This document shows positions 1-7,382 of a stretch of DNA of 27,548 bases, in pieces. A program made the translations under genes and the position numbers. The DNA comes from an uncultured Chloroflexota bacterium (GTDB lineage: Bacteria > Chloroflexota > Anaerolineae > Anaerolineales > Anaerolineaceae): NCBI GenBank assembly GCA_902795255.1, contig CADBKS010000010.1:1-27548 (forward strand), given 5' to 3'. The notes under the pieces are model-generated. The model was not told the origin of the DNA and searched no databases. It saw only the letters and a list, made by a program, of their open reading frames with translations. Each line of letters opens with the position of its first letter. Position 1 is the first letter of the stretch.

Positions 1-30
1 GTATTTTGCCCCTTGGACCAAAATAAAGTA

Positions 31-87
31 CAGAAGCACCTAATACAGGTATGCCAAGTCTGGTGTACCTGTATCAGGTGCTTTCTG
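31..87. repeat. long imperfect hairpin / inverted repeat
   Basis: Bases 34-51 (AAGCACCTAATACAGGTA) are complementary to 66-83 with a single mismatch, leaving a 14-base loop; weaker pairing extends outward. No T-run follows on the plus strand, so it is not a classic terminator there; on the minus strand a weakly T-rich stretch follows. It may be a mobile-element end or a structured RNA. The core AGCACCTAATA also appears on the minus strand near 27282-27292, which may be coincidence. Confidence 0.55.
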
Positions 88-316
88 TTCAGGCTCGATG
101 GCTTACGGATCGCTGAATTCATGGATATGTCTCTTCATACGATCTGGTGCCGCTCTCCCTGACATACGTTTTTGTCTGAGCTGGTGCTGCCTTTTCAGGG
201 CTTTTCCGCTTTGTAATAATCCGGACCAACGGATGAGCCGATGGTTTTTGCTATGTTCGGGAGTTTCTACATTGTTATTTTTAGTTCTATCAGTAACCAG
301 AACTCATTTTTTGATT
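88..316. other. intergenic, no gene supported
   Basis: No convincing coding region is seen. An open frame from 98 to 358 on the plus strand has no good ribosome binding site, reads as low-complexity hydrophobic sequence and runs into the 3' end of the opposite-strand zinc-ribbon gene. A 6-bp inverted repeat (283-288 with 299-304) followed by T-rich sequence on the plus strand is too weak to call a terminator. Confidence 0.5.
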
Positions 317-1318
317 TTATTTGTTTTCAACATGATCCCTTATAATCCACCCAACTAGTCCTGAATCAGTTTGAATGTTTGTCCAAACATAACCATCTGC
401 AATTCTCTCTTGATAAAGCAACTTTACAGGACTTCCATTTTCTAAAGCCATCATAATATCACCTGATGTTGAGGGGGTTGTTCTCAATAAAGTTCCGACA
501 TCATTTGGATTATTGATTATTCTATTTTCATCGTCAGTATCAATTGGGTTTTCAGTTGATGTTGCAATGATAATTGGGGTAATTTCATTTGTTTTGTTAT
601 TAGCTTCAAAATTGTTATCAGTTGTTACTTCTGTTGATTCTGAATCAGTATTCTGTGGGTTGGGGGCTGCAGTCAAAAGTAAATTTTCATTCGTTTCTTG
701 ATCAGTAATCAATTCAGAGTTTGTAGTTGGTGAAATAATTTCGATTTCTTCGTTATTGTGAGATAATGTTGGATCTATAACATATGTTGATGTAACAACT
801 ATATCTTGACTTACGACGGGAGACGGTTCTGTTGACATTGCTTTGTTAACTGATTTTATTAATATGACATATAATGCAATTACAAAAATAATACGAATAA
901 ACTTATTTAGTTTTATTTTATTAGTTGTAATAAATAAAATTGGTAATGATATTGGGAAAAAAAGAATTATCAATGCCCACCATATGCAACCGTGTTTTTT
1001 CTCATTATTTTTATTATTTTCATAATTCAATTCCCAAGTCGCGCCACAATTTTGACACACTGCTACAGTACGATATGCATAATTTCTTTGTGTGGTACCT
1101 GAACTGTATCCTTTTCCATGAAAGCCGCTTGCTTGTTTATAACTACCGATTTTTTCTCTTTTAAACTTCATTTTGTTGCTGCCACAATTGGGACACACAA
1201 CTGCTGTTCCGCCATAATTTGTGTTTGAGGAGGACTGAGTTTTATTTTCAGGTAATTCACTGCCACAATGAGAACAAACATTTCCGTTTGTTTCAGCTCC
1301 ACAATATGGACATTTCAT
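317..1318 (-). CDS. zinc-ribbon, two-TM, SH3-domain protein
   Basis: A 333-residue protein of unknown role. Order of parts: an N-terminal zinc ribbon (C3-x2-C6, C15-x2-C18), a second pair of CxxC knuckles (C42/C45 and C88/C91), two hydrophobic segments at about 110-128 and 138-155, a long Thr/Ser/Asn/Glu-rich linker, and a C-terminal bacterial SH3-like domain (about 270-333, ending in a GWI-type strand). SH3 domains of this type often bind cell-wall peptides, so the tail is probably extracytoplasmic and the zinc ribbons cytoplasmic; this topology is inferred. The ATG at 1318 is chosen because GAGGG lies four bases upstream; a TTG at 1336 has no such site. The gene is much more AT-rich than the rest of the window, which suggests recent acquisition. 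Confidence 0.8.
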   Translation of the reverse strand: MKCPYCGAETNGNVCSHCGSELPENKTQSSSNTNYGGTAVVCPNCGSNKMKFKREKIGSYKQASGFHGKGYSSGTTQRNYAYRTVAVCQNCGATWELNYENNKNNEKKHGCIWWALIILFFPISLPILFITTNKIKLNKFIRIIFVIALYVILIKSVNKAMSTEPSPVVSQDIVVTSTYVIDPTLSHNNEEIEIISPTTNSELITDQETNENLLLTAAPNPQNTDSESTEVTTDNNFEANNKTNEITPIIIATSTENPIDTDDENRIINNPNDVGTLLRTTPSTSGDIMMALENGSPVKLLYQERIADGYVWTNIQTDSGLVGWIIRDHVENK

Positions 1319-1394
1319 ATTTCCCTCTATCTTCAATAACTATTACAATAAGTTATAAATTATCATTGATTTTACAAAAATAAGTATACCTGTG

Positions 1395-1424
1395 ATTATA
1401 AAATTTGGTGTATTTATTCTTGAA
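1395..1424 (-). promoter_or_regulatory. possible sigma-70 promoter for the zinc-ribbon gene
   Basis: On the minus strand a perfect TATAAT (plus-strand 1395-1400) is preceded by 18 bases and TTCAAG (1419-1424), which matches the -35 consensus at three positions. It lies about 77 bases upstream of the ATG. In DNA this AT-rich, a chance match is possible. Confidence 0.35.
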
Positions 1425-1800
1425 TTATGCTACTAAAAGGGGCGTCACGAATAAATAAAAAGCGCCGACAATAAAGAAAAAAAGAGGCTGTCATAAAATG
1501 GGGATAATCTTATATAAGAGCTCGCTTTGTTGTGTTTACGGCAATTGGAGGTGAGAAACCTGCTCCGTGTGGGATTGGCTGTGACTATAACCCTCATGAT
1601 GCGATGCAGAAGCTCTGCCCCCTGCTTTGCGGTGTTATGGGTTTCGCCAGATTCATATTCTAAGCAGGAGCTTTGCCCCGTTATTATGTCAGGGACGACA
1701 GATTTGTTTTAGATATTGAACTCAACGGCATGTTGAGATATGCCTGCCTTCAGCTAAGGCTCCTCGGCTCCGACTGCTAAATAGGTGGTTTTCACTGATA
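1425..1800. other. intergenic with degenerate repeat copy
   Basis: No gene is supported. A 61-codon open frame at 1527-1712 lacks a ribosome binding site and overlaps a repeat. The stretch from 1518 to about 1620 matches, with conserved spacing, the reverse complement of the last 120 bases of the window (see the repeat entries). The rest holds short degenerate copies of a GCAG-AGCTCTGC motif and no recognisable regulatory site. Confidence 0.5.
1518..1620 (+). repeat. dispersed repeat, copy 1
   Basis: It starts with GAGCTC (1518-1523). Exactly 33 bases after that start comes GTGAGAAACCTGCTCCGT (1551-1568), followed by a GATGCG..GCAG.AGCTC.GC motif near 1597-1618. The same three blocks, with the same 33-base offset between the first two, occur on the minus strand at 27546, 27513 and about 27465. 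The 18-base block is identical in both. The intervening DNA has diverged, so this is an old or structurally constrained repeat family. Confidence 0.6.
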
Positions 1801-1801
1801 C

Positions 1802-1839
1802 AATAAAAAGATCCGCCGCGCTGACCGCGGCGGATCTTT
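1802..1839 (-). terminator. rho-independent terminator of the binding-protein gene
   Basis: A perfect 14-bp inverted repeat (1807-1820 with 1826-1839, 5-base loop) is followed on the minus strand by TTTTTATTG. It sits 23 bases beyond the stop codon of the gene ending at 1863. The stem is very GC-rich (GATCCGCCGCG). Confidence 0.92.
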
Positions 1840-1862
1840 GGATTATTGGTGACGGGGTGTTT

Positions 1863-3467
1863 TCAGTGCCGTTCGGGCAGGGTCGGGTGCGGGAAGTCCG
1901 CGTTTACACCGAGCATCGGGTCCGGATAATGGGTCTCGTCGATGAACTGGAACGCGGTGCTGACCGCGGTCTCACCCACGGCGCGGATGGCGAAGGTGTA
2001 GACGCCCATCTTCTTCGGAGAGCACAGCGAGGTGTATCCGGTGAGGTTCTTGCTGGAGGCGAAGAATTTATCGTTGATGTAAAACTCGACCTGATAGGCG
2101 TTGGTGACTTCGTAATAGACCTTCGGGCATTTTCCCTTGTCGGTGGAGTAAAAGTCCGGAGCCCATTTCAGGATCTTCGGGGCGCCCTTCTGGACTTTCT
2201 GGTCCGAGGAGCCGGAGGATGCGCTGACCTGGATGTCGTACCAGATGGTCTGGCCGAAAGCGGTGCCTTCGGTGCCGCGCATCTGCCACCACGCCGTATA
2301 TTCACCGTCTGCGGCCGGGGTCGTCAGGTCCACGGAGACCTGATAGCTTTCGCCCGGAGCGACCAGTTTGCCGATCTTTACGCTGGTAGGCCCGAGAACG
2401 GAGCCCTTGACGTAGTTGAAGGTGTAGGTCGAATCCCAGGTGCAGGTACCGGTGTTTTTGATGTTCCAGGTTTTCACCGCGGGCATGCCCGGCAGCAGGA
2501 TGGTGCGGTCCGGCAGGCTCACGTCGGAGACGAACATCATACCGTTGCGGCAGCCGGGGGTGTTTGAAGCGATAAAGTCCGCTGTTTCTTCGATGGTGAT
2601 TTCGCGGGAGATGACCATGTCGGCCGGTTCTTCCGGATAATCCGGGTTTTCAGCCTGGCTCGGGCGGGTGATGGACGGAGCGATCATGCCGGAGAAATCT
2701 TTGGCAAAATAGGTGTCCGCGATTTTCTGCGCGGTGCCGTCTTTGAACATTTCGCGCATGACGGTGTTCAGCTCCGGGATCAGTGTTGAGCCCTTGACTG
2801 CCGCGAAGGCAAATTTTTCGTCAAAGACCCGGTTCTGTACGGCGGTCAGACCGCTCTGGTTCCTGTACTGCGCGTTCCATACGTCTTCATCCAGCAGGGC
2901 GATGTCGATCTTTCCGGCGAGAAGCGCGCTGATGGTGTCGGCGGTCTTATTGTAGGAATAGACGTTGAGCGGGGAGATCTTGCCGCCCATCAGCAGGTTG
3001 GAGGCGATCCACTGTTCAAAGCTGGTGCCTTTCTGTACGCCGAGTTTGAGGGTTTTGATCGTATCCTCATTGACGGTCACGCCGTCCCGCGCGATCAGGA
3101 TGCCGCCGGCTTTGTAGTAGGCATTGGTGTAATCCAGAACCGCGCTGCGTTCTTCGGTGATCGCAAAAGCGCCGCCGATCAGGTCGATCTGCCCGATAAC
3201 GGCCGCGTCGACAAGACCGTCAAAGGCGATGTCGACCGGTTCAACGCTCAGACCGAGCCTGGCGGCCATTTCTTTCACCAGGGCGATATCCAGACCGTCC
3301 AGCGTGGTCCCTTCCGTGTAAACGAAGGGAACGTAATCGGATGCGACACCCAGACGGATGACACCGGCGTTCTTTACGTTGGTCCAGTGGTCATCCGCGG
3401 AACAGACCGAGCAGACAGTGCAGAGCACTGCCAGCAGCAAGAGCAGCATTTTCATTTTTCCGGACAT
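1863..3467 (-). CDS. family-3 solute-binding protein fused to NBR1-type Ig-like domain
   Basis: A 534-residue exported protein. It has a Sec signal peptide (1 to about 24, hydrophobic core then CSADD), a periplasmic-binding-protein type 3 domain (about 30-260, with the LRVG-like start IRLGVASDY, the DGLDIAL strand and a late AFAAVKGS), an NBR1/FW-type beta-sandwich (about 313-412, with the conserved Trp residues in WNIKNTGTCTW and YTAWWQMRG), and a second Ig-like domain with a Cys pair (about 425-510). Family-3 binding proteins usually bind amino acids for an ABC importer, but no permease gene is adjacent, so it may be a sensor or a scavenging protein. No lipobox is seen (Val precedes each Cys). 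AGGAG lies eight bases before the ATG. It has its own promoter and a strong terminator, so it is probably monocistronic. Confidence 0.88.
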   Translation of the reverse strand: MSGKMKMLLLLLAVLCTVCSVCSADDHWTNVKNAGVIRLGVASDYVPFVYTEGTTLDGLDIALVKEMAARLGLSVEPVDIAFDGLVDAAVIGQIDLIGGAFAITEERSAVLDYTNAYYKAGGILIARDGVTVNEDTIKTLKLGVQKGTSFEQWIASNLLMGGKISPLNVYSYNKTADTISALLAGKIDIALLDEDVWNAQYRNQSGLTAVQNRVFDEKFAFAAVKGSTLIPELNTVMREMFKDGTAQKIADTYFAKDFSGMIAPSITRPSQAENPDYPEEPADMVISREITIEETADFIASNTPGCRNGMMFVSDVSLPDRTILLPGMPAVKTWNIKNTGTCTWDSTYTFNYVKGSVLGPTSVKIGKLVAPGESYQVSVDLTTPAADGEYTAWWQMRGTEGTAFGQTIWYDIQVSASSGSSDQKVQKGAPKILKWAPDFYSTDKGKCPKVYYEVTNAYQVEFYINDKFFASSKNLTGYTSLCSPKKMGVYTFAIRAVGETAVSTAFQFIDETHYPDPMLGVNADFPHPTLPERH

Positions 3468-3562
3468 AACCTTTTCTCCTATTCCACTATATGATCTCTC
3501 ATCGCTGTGTGTACGGCAATCAGAGAAGTTTTCAGCAATACGCGGCGGTTATCTGTTACCCA

Positions 3563-3591
3563 AGTATAACATATGTCATTATCAGAAACAA
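3563..3591 (-). promoter_or_regulatory. sigma-70 promoter for the binding-protein gene
   Basis: On the minus strand TTGTTT (3586-3591), a 17-base spacer and TATACT (3563-3568), with an extended -10 TG one base upstream of the hexamer. It lies about 95 bases upstream of the ATG at 3467 and directly after the end of the aminotransferase gene, so the binding protein can be transcribed apart from the sugar cluster. Confidence 0.6.
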
Positions 3592-3596
3592 GCGTG

Positions 3597-3614
3597 AAAA
3601 CGGACGGCTGTCCG
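3597..3614 (-). terminator. weak terminator after the sugar cluster
   Basis: A 5-bp GC stem (CGGAC 3601-3605 with GTCCG 3610-3614) followed on the minus strand by TTTT, just past the aminotransferase stop at 3621. The stem is short, so read-through is likely. Confidence 0.4.
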
Positions 3615-3620
3615 GGCAAA

Positions 3621-4859
3621 TCATTTCCGTTTCAGCAGGTCTTTGCAGATGGAGGCCATCTGTTCGATCACGTAGTCCTGATCTTCCTCTGTCATCTCCA
3701 CAAAGAGCGGAATGGCAAGGCTCAGCCGGTCACAGGCGTAAGCGCCCGGCAGGTCCTCGTGCCGGTACCCGTATTTTTTCACGTAATAGCCGAGCGTATG
3801 CAGGGCATGGGTCCCCTGGCGGGTCGCGATCCCGTTCTGCTCCAGGCGGTCCATCCACTCATTGCGGAAGGCATTGGCTTCATCGACACTGCCGCAGCCG
3901 ATCGCTTCGGGGATCACCATGGTGCAGTAGGTCTGATAGATGTGCGTATAACCATCCGGGACATACGGCGTGCGGACCCATGGCACGGCTTCGGGGAGCA
4001 GGCGGTCATAGCGGTGCGCCAGTTCCGTGCGCCGTTCGGTGATGTAGTCCAGCTTTTTCATCTGGGCGCAGCCGATGGCACCCTGGATGTCGGTCATGCG
4101 GTAGTTGAAGCCGAGTTCGTTGTATTCCGGCAGCAGATAGCCTTTTCCGGCGTTGCGCTGGACTTCCGAGACGGAGGCGGCGTGGGAGCGCAGCTGGCGG
4201 ACATGTTCGGCCAGTGCCGGATCGTTGATCAGCGCCATGCCGCCTTCCCCGGTGGAGATGGATTTGCGGGGATGAAAGCTGACGGCCGAAGGGTTGCCGA
4301 AGCAGCCCTGGTGGGTTTCGCCGATTTTGGCCCCCAGCGCGCAGGCGGAGTCTTCGATGACTTTCAGTCCGTACCGCGCGGCGAACGCGTTGACCGCCGG
4401 GATATCGGCGCACAGGCCGAATTCGTTGACCGGGACGATCCCGCTCAGGCGGTTCCCGGTTTTCCGGCTGATCCAGGCGCCGTCTTTTTCGGTATAGCGC
4501 TCGCGGACGAAGTCATCCAGCTCCGAGACGTTGATGTTGAAGGTCCGCGGATCGACGTCCGCGAGGATAGCCGACGCGCCGGTGTATTCCACGGCGTTTC
4601 CGGTAGCGACAAAGGTGAAGGACGGGACGATCACATCCTGTCCGGGCCCGAATCCCATTCCCACCATCAGCAGGTGCAGTGCGGTGGTGCAGTTGGTCGT
4701 GGCGACGCCGAAGGCGATGCCTTCATGGGCGGCGACGAGTTTTTCGAATTCGGCGACACGGGGACCCTGGGCCACCCATCCGGAGGCCAGCGCCTCCGCG
4801 GCAGCCTTCGCCTCCGCTTCGTCAAAGTAAGGTTTCATGATTGGTACGTTGCGTTTCAT
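3621..4859 (-). CDS. DegT/DnrJ/EryC1/StrS-family sugar aminotransferase
   Basis: A 412-residue PLP-dependent aminotransferase that would convert a nucleotide-linked keto sugar to an amino sugar, with glutamate as usual donor. The fold-type I features are clear: N-terminal GWVAQGPRVAEFE, the cofactor-binding TTNCTTALHL, EDSACALGA, and the SFHPRKSISTGEGG segment in which K199 is the expected Schiff-base lysine. Length is close to the family norm. AAGGA stands six bases upstream of the ATG, immediately next to the end of an inverted-repeat element. With the upstream Gfo/Idh dehydrogenase it forms the oxidise-then-aminate pair typical of amino-sugar biosynthesis. The exact sugar and position (C3 or C4) cannot be told from sequence alone. 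Confidence 0.9.
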   Translation of the reverse strand: MKRNVPIMKPYFDEAEAKAAAEALASGWVAQGPRVAEFEKLVAAHEGIAFGVATTNCTTALHLLMVGMGFGPGQDVIVPSFTFVATGNAVEYTGASAILADVDPRTFNINVSELDDFVRERYTEKDGAWISRKTGNRLSGIVPVNEFGLCADIPAVNAFAARYGLKVIEDSACALGAKIGETHQGCFGNPSAVSFHPRKSISTGEGGMALINDPALAEHVRQLRSHAASVSEVQRNAGKGYLLPEYNELGFNYRMTDIQGAIGCAQMKKLDYITERRTELAHRYDRLLPEAVPWVRTPYVPDGYTHIYQTYCTMVIPEAIGCGSVDEANAFRNEWMDRLEQNGIATRQGTHALHTLGYYVKKYGYRHEDLPGAYACDRLSLAIPLFVEMTEEDQDYVIEQMASICKDLLKRK

Positions 4860-4871
4860 TGTTTTCCTTTC

Positions 4872-5350
4872 AGCTGCCGGCTGCCAGCTGCCGGTTACCA
4901 GTTGGTTCAGTCTCCGGCTTTCGTCTGAATGCGATTGATCAGTCCGTTCAGCATTCTGCCGGTTTCGTTTATTTTGATGAATAACGGCTCTGTTTGTTCA
5001 TGATTCAGATATTTCAGTTTTTCACAAATGATCAGCTGCGTCTCGAGTTCTCCGAGTGATCCTTTTGCGATGGAAAGAAAACGGCCAAACTCTTTAGCAG
5101 AACCTCTTTGCTGACCTTCTGCAATATTAGAAGGAACCGAAACTGCAGCTCTCCGAATCTGATCGGAAAGAGAATATAACTCTTCTCTGGGCAAATATTC
5201 GGTTATGCGGTATATGTCGACAACCAATTCAATTGCTTTCTGCCAAACGACCAAATCTTTAAAATGATATCCGGCCATTGTATACTCCAAAATTATCTGA
5301 AACTAAGAAACATCTTACTTCCGGTAACCGGTAACCGGAAGCTGGCAGCT
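4872..5350. mobile_element. S23/IVP-gene element A with heptad inverted ends
   Basis: The four-helix-bundle gene 4907-5278 is bounded by inverted repeats 4872-4901 and 5321-5350: 30 positions with 24 matches by my count. Each arm is made of degenerate 7-bp units of the kind AGCTGCC, GGCTGCC, GGTTACC. The right arm overlaps two bases of the stop codon of the Gfo/Idh gene (TAG, 5349-5351). The left arm ends 12 bases before the next start codon, just short of its ribosome binding site. No target-site duplication is obvious. Calling it mobile is an inference from the shared layout with element B. Confidence 0.55.
4907..5278 (-). CDS. four-helix-bundle protein, S23/IVP (Avd-like) family, copy A
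   Basis: A 123-residue protein with the family hallmarks: FKDLVVWQKAIEL at the start, LPREELYSLSDQIRRAAVSVPSNIAEG in the middle, then a KEFGRFLSIAKGSLGELETQL helix and a MLNGLINRI helix. The family includes proteins encoded in 23S rRNA intervening sequences and the Avd partner of diversity-generating retroelements; it forms four-helix bundles and its basic surface is thought to bind nucleic acid. No reverse transcriptase is present here, so an Avd role is unlikely. The ATG at 5278 has GGAG seven bases upstream; the TTG 12 bases earlier does not. It is lower in GC than its neighbours and about 60% identical by eye to copy B. Confidence 0.9.
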   Translation of the reverse strand: MAGYHFKDLVVWQKAIELVVDIYRITEYLPREELYSLSDQIRRAAVSVPSNIAEGQQRGSAKEFGRFLSIAKGSLGELETQLIICEKLKYLNHEQTEPLFIKINETGRMLNGLINRIQTKAGD

Positions 5351-6335
5351 AGCTTTCCGCGAGGCGTTCTTTTGCCTGGTCGAGGATCCGGATGACCTTG
5401 ATGCCCTGTTCTCCGTTGGCGAGGGATTCACAGTGGTTTTCGATGCAGCCGGCGAAATGTTCGATGGAGTTGCGGAGCGCATCCTCCTGCGGGATGTAGG
5501 GGATGGTGATGTCGCCGGACCGGGCTTTGAATTCGTACGGGCCGTATTCTTCGCCGGTTTCAATGATGCCCTGGTCAAAGATGGTGAGTTTGTCCATGGT
5601 TTTCATATCGTCGAAGATGACCATTTTCTTTGTCCCGCCGATCATGGTCCGGCGTTCTTTGATCGGTGAGATCCAGCTGGATTTGATGTGGGCGAGGAAC
5701 CCGTCGTATTTCAGGGTCAGGTAGGTCAGGGTCTCCTGGCTGCCGTAATGGGTCTCGCCGATGGCTTCCACATGGTACGGTTCTTTCCCGCCGGAGATAT
5801 AGTCGATGACCGCCAGATCGTGGACGGCCAGGTCCAGCATGGCGTTGACATCCCTGCGGATCGGGCCGAGGTTCATCCGGGAAATATCGAAGTAGATCAG
5901 ATCGCCCAGCTGTCCCTCGTCATACATTTTTTTGATGTAGCGGATGATCGGGTGAAAGATCATGATGTGGTCCACGTGAAGGACGGCTCCGTTTTCATGG
6001 GCGAGGCGGTTGAGCTCTTCGGCCCGGGCGGTGTTTGAGGCCATCGGCTTTTCGATGAAGAGGTGTTTCCCGGCTTTGAGGATGCGTTTGGCGATCTCAA
6101 AGGAAGGTTCGGTCTGGATGACCAGCGCGAAGGCGTCGACTTTAGGATCGTTCAGATATTTTTCATAATCGGTCGTATAATCCGGGATGGCGGGGCCGTA
6201 GACTGCTTTCGCTGCGTCCAGCCTTGCCTGCGAGGCGTCGGACAATGCGGTCATGTTCACTGCTTTGGACTGCATGATGTTGCGCGCGACGTTCGTTCCC
6301 CAGTAACCGTAACCGATCTGTACAATGTTGATCAT
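5349..6335 (-). CDS. Gfo/Idh/MocA-family sugar dehydrogenase
   Basis: A 328-residue NAD(P)-dependent oxidoreductase. The Rossmann motif is G8-Y-G-Y-W-G13, the catalytic EKP is at 95-97, and the DLAVHDLAVIDYI segment carries the expected active-site D168 and H172. Members with this pattern oxidise nucleotide sugars (for instance UDP-N-acetylglucosaminuronate in WlbA-type enzymes) before transamination by a DegT-family enzyme; the aminotransferase lies next in the operon. The substrate is inferred only from that pairing. The gene is separated from the upstream glycosyltransferase by 68 bases with nothing notable, and its TAG stop coincides with the start of the S23/IVP element. Confidence 0.9.
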   Translation of the reverse strand: MINIVQIGYGYWGTNVARNIMQSKAVNMTALSDASQARLDAAKAVYGPAIPDYTTDYEKYLNDPKVDAFALVIQTEPSFEIAKRILKAGKHLFIEKPMASNTARAEELNRLAHENGAVLHVDHIMIFHPIIRYIKKMYDEGQLGDLIYFDISRMNLGPIRRDVNAMLDLAVHDLAVIDYISGGKEPYHVEAIGETHYGSQETLTYLTLKYDGFLAHIKSSWISPIKERRTMIGGTKKMVIFDDMKTMDKLTIFDQGIIETGEEYGPYEFKARSGDITIPYIPQEDALRNSIEHFAGCIENHCESLANGEQGIKVIRILDQAKERLAES

Positions 6336-6403
6336 AAGCTGTAGTTCACTCCCTGTGTATATTTATAGAATTTAAAGTGCGGGCTGTGCTCCGGACCGGC
6401 CGT

Positions 6404-7369
6404 TTACGGCACCTGTTTCCCGTCCCCGGACTGCGGGGTAAGCGATTCAACGGTGTCGATAATGAAGGGCGGACGCGCCCGCGCGGCGTCAAAAGCGCGC
6501 CAGAGATATTCCGCGATGATCCCGAGTGAGATGTTCGTGATCCCGAACCCGATCATCAGAACGCTGATCAGGGACGGCCAGCCCAGGGTCACGGGGCGGA
6601 TATTGAAGAGTTTGACGATGATCAGGTCCAGCGCGATCAGCGCTCCGATAAAAGCGAACGCAAAGCCGAGTACGGAGACCATCCGGATCGGGAAGAAGGA
6701 GAAGGAGCAGAAGGAGTCGATCAGCAGCTTGACTTTCTTTCCGAGCGTCCATTTGGAGCTCCCGTGTTCCCGCTCCCGGTAGTTCATGTTCAAAATGGTC
6801 TGTTTGAAGCCGAGCGAGATGACCTGGAGAACGACCGAAGAATTCAGCTCAGGATTGGCATTGAGCGCGTTTTTGACCTTTTCGTTGAAAAAGATCGTGT
6901 TGACGCCTTTTTCCGGGTAGCCCGGAATGGCCCATTTGCGGATCATTGCCGAATACAGGCGTGAGAAGGTCTCCTCACTTTTGGAGACTTTGACCTGGTT
7001 CTTCTGCACCAGTACGAGGTCATACCCCTCCCGGATGCGCTTATAGCCTTCCCCGATGATCTCAAGCGGCTCCTGCAGGTCTGCCCCGAGCCAGACACAG
7101 TTGGGCGCGGAGGCCTCCCGGAAGCCGGCCCGGACGGCCGGATGGGAACCGAAGTTGCGGGAAAATCGCACCAGTTTTGCGCTGAAGTTTTTAAACTCTG
7201 CCTGACGCAGCCACGCGCAGGAGCCGTCCGTGCTCCCGTCGTCGACAAATACGACTTCCACGGGAACGTCCAGCGTCGGCAGATATTCCTCCAGCGCCGC
7301 CGTGATCAGCGGCAGATTCTCCTCCTCATTGAGGAAGGGGATGATGACGGATATTTCAGGATTATTCAT
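6404..7369 (-). CDS. GT2 glycosyltransferase, GtrB/DPM1-like, membrane-anchored
   Basis: A 321-residue family 2 glycosyltransferase. It has the N-terminal SVIIPFLNEEENL, the nucleotide-binding D43-D44-GSTDGS, the metal-binding D97-L-Q, and a basic REREHGSSKW segment before two C-terminal membrane helices (about 226-250 and 262-290). This layout is that of enzymes that move a sugar from a nucleotide donor to polyprenyl phosphate on the inner face of the membrane, as GtrB and DPM1 do. Next to the dehydrogenase and aminotransferase, it may load the modified sugar on the lipid carrier for export; no flippase or second transferase is seen in the window. The ATG lies 13 bases past element B, with only a weak AGAAAG as ribosome binding site. 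Confidence 0.9.
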   Translation of the reverse strand: MNNPEISVIIPFLNEEENLPLITAALEEYLPTLDVPVEVVFVDDGSTDGSCAWLRQAEFKNFSAKLVRFSRNFGSHPAVRAGFREASAPNCVWLGADLQEPLEIIGEGYKRIREGYDLVLVQKNQVKVSKSEETFSRLYSAMIRKWAIPGYPEKGVNTIFFNEKVKNALNANPELNSSVVLQVISLGFKQTILNMNYREREHGSSKWTLGKKVKLLIDSFCSFSFFPIRMVSVLGFAFAFIGALIALDLIIVKLFNIRPVTLGWPSLISVLMIGFGITNISLGIIAEYLWRAFDAARARPPFIIDTVESLTPQSGDGKQVP

Positions 7370-7382
7370 ATTTATTCTTTCT

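Noticed and set aside
283..304. Terminator between the zinc-ribbon gene and the window start
   Set aside because: The stem is 6 bp and AT-containing, and the T-rich side faces the strand that has no gene.
98..358. 86-codon open frame on the plus strand
   Set aside because: It has no ribosome binding site, unlikely composition, and overlaps the end of a better-supported gene.
1485..1500. GAGGCTGTCATAAAA resembling the end of an insertion sequence
   Set aside because: No matching inverted end and no transposase fragment were found in the window.
1785..2567. 260-codon open frame on the plus strand
   Set aside because: It is antisense to the binding-protein gene and starts upstream of that gene's terminator stem.
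3573..4928. 451-codon open frame on the plus strand
   Set aside because: It is antisense to the aminotransferase, with low-complexity Asp/Gly/Val-rich translation.
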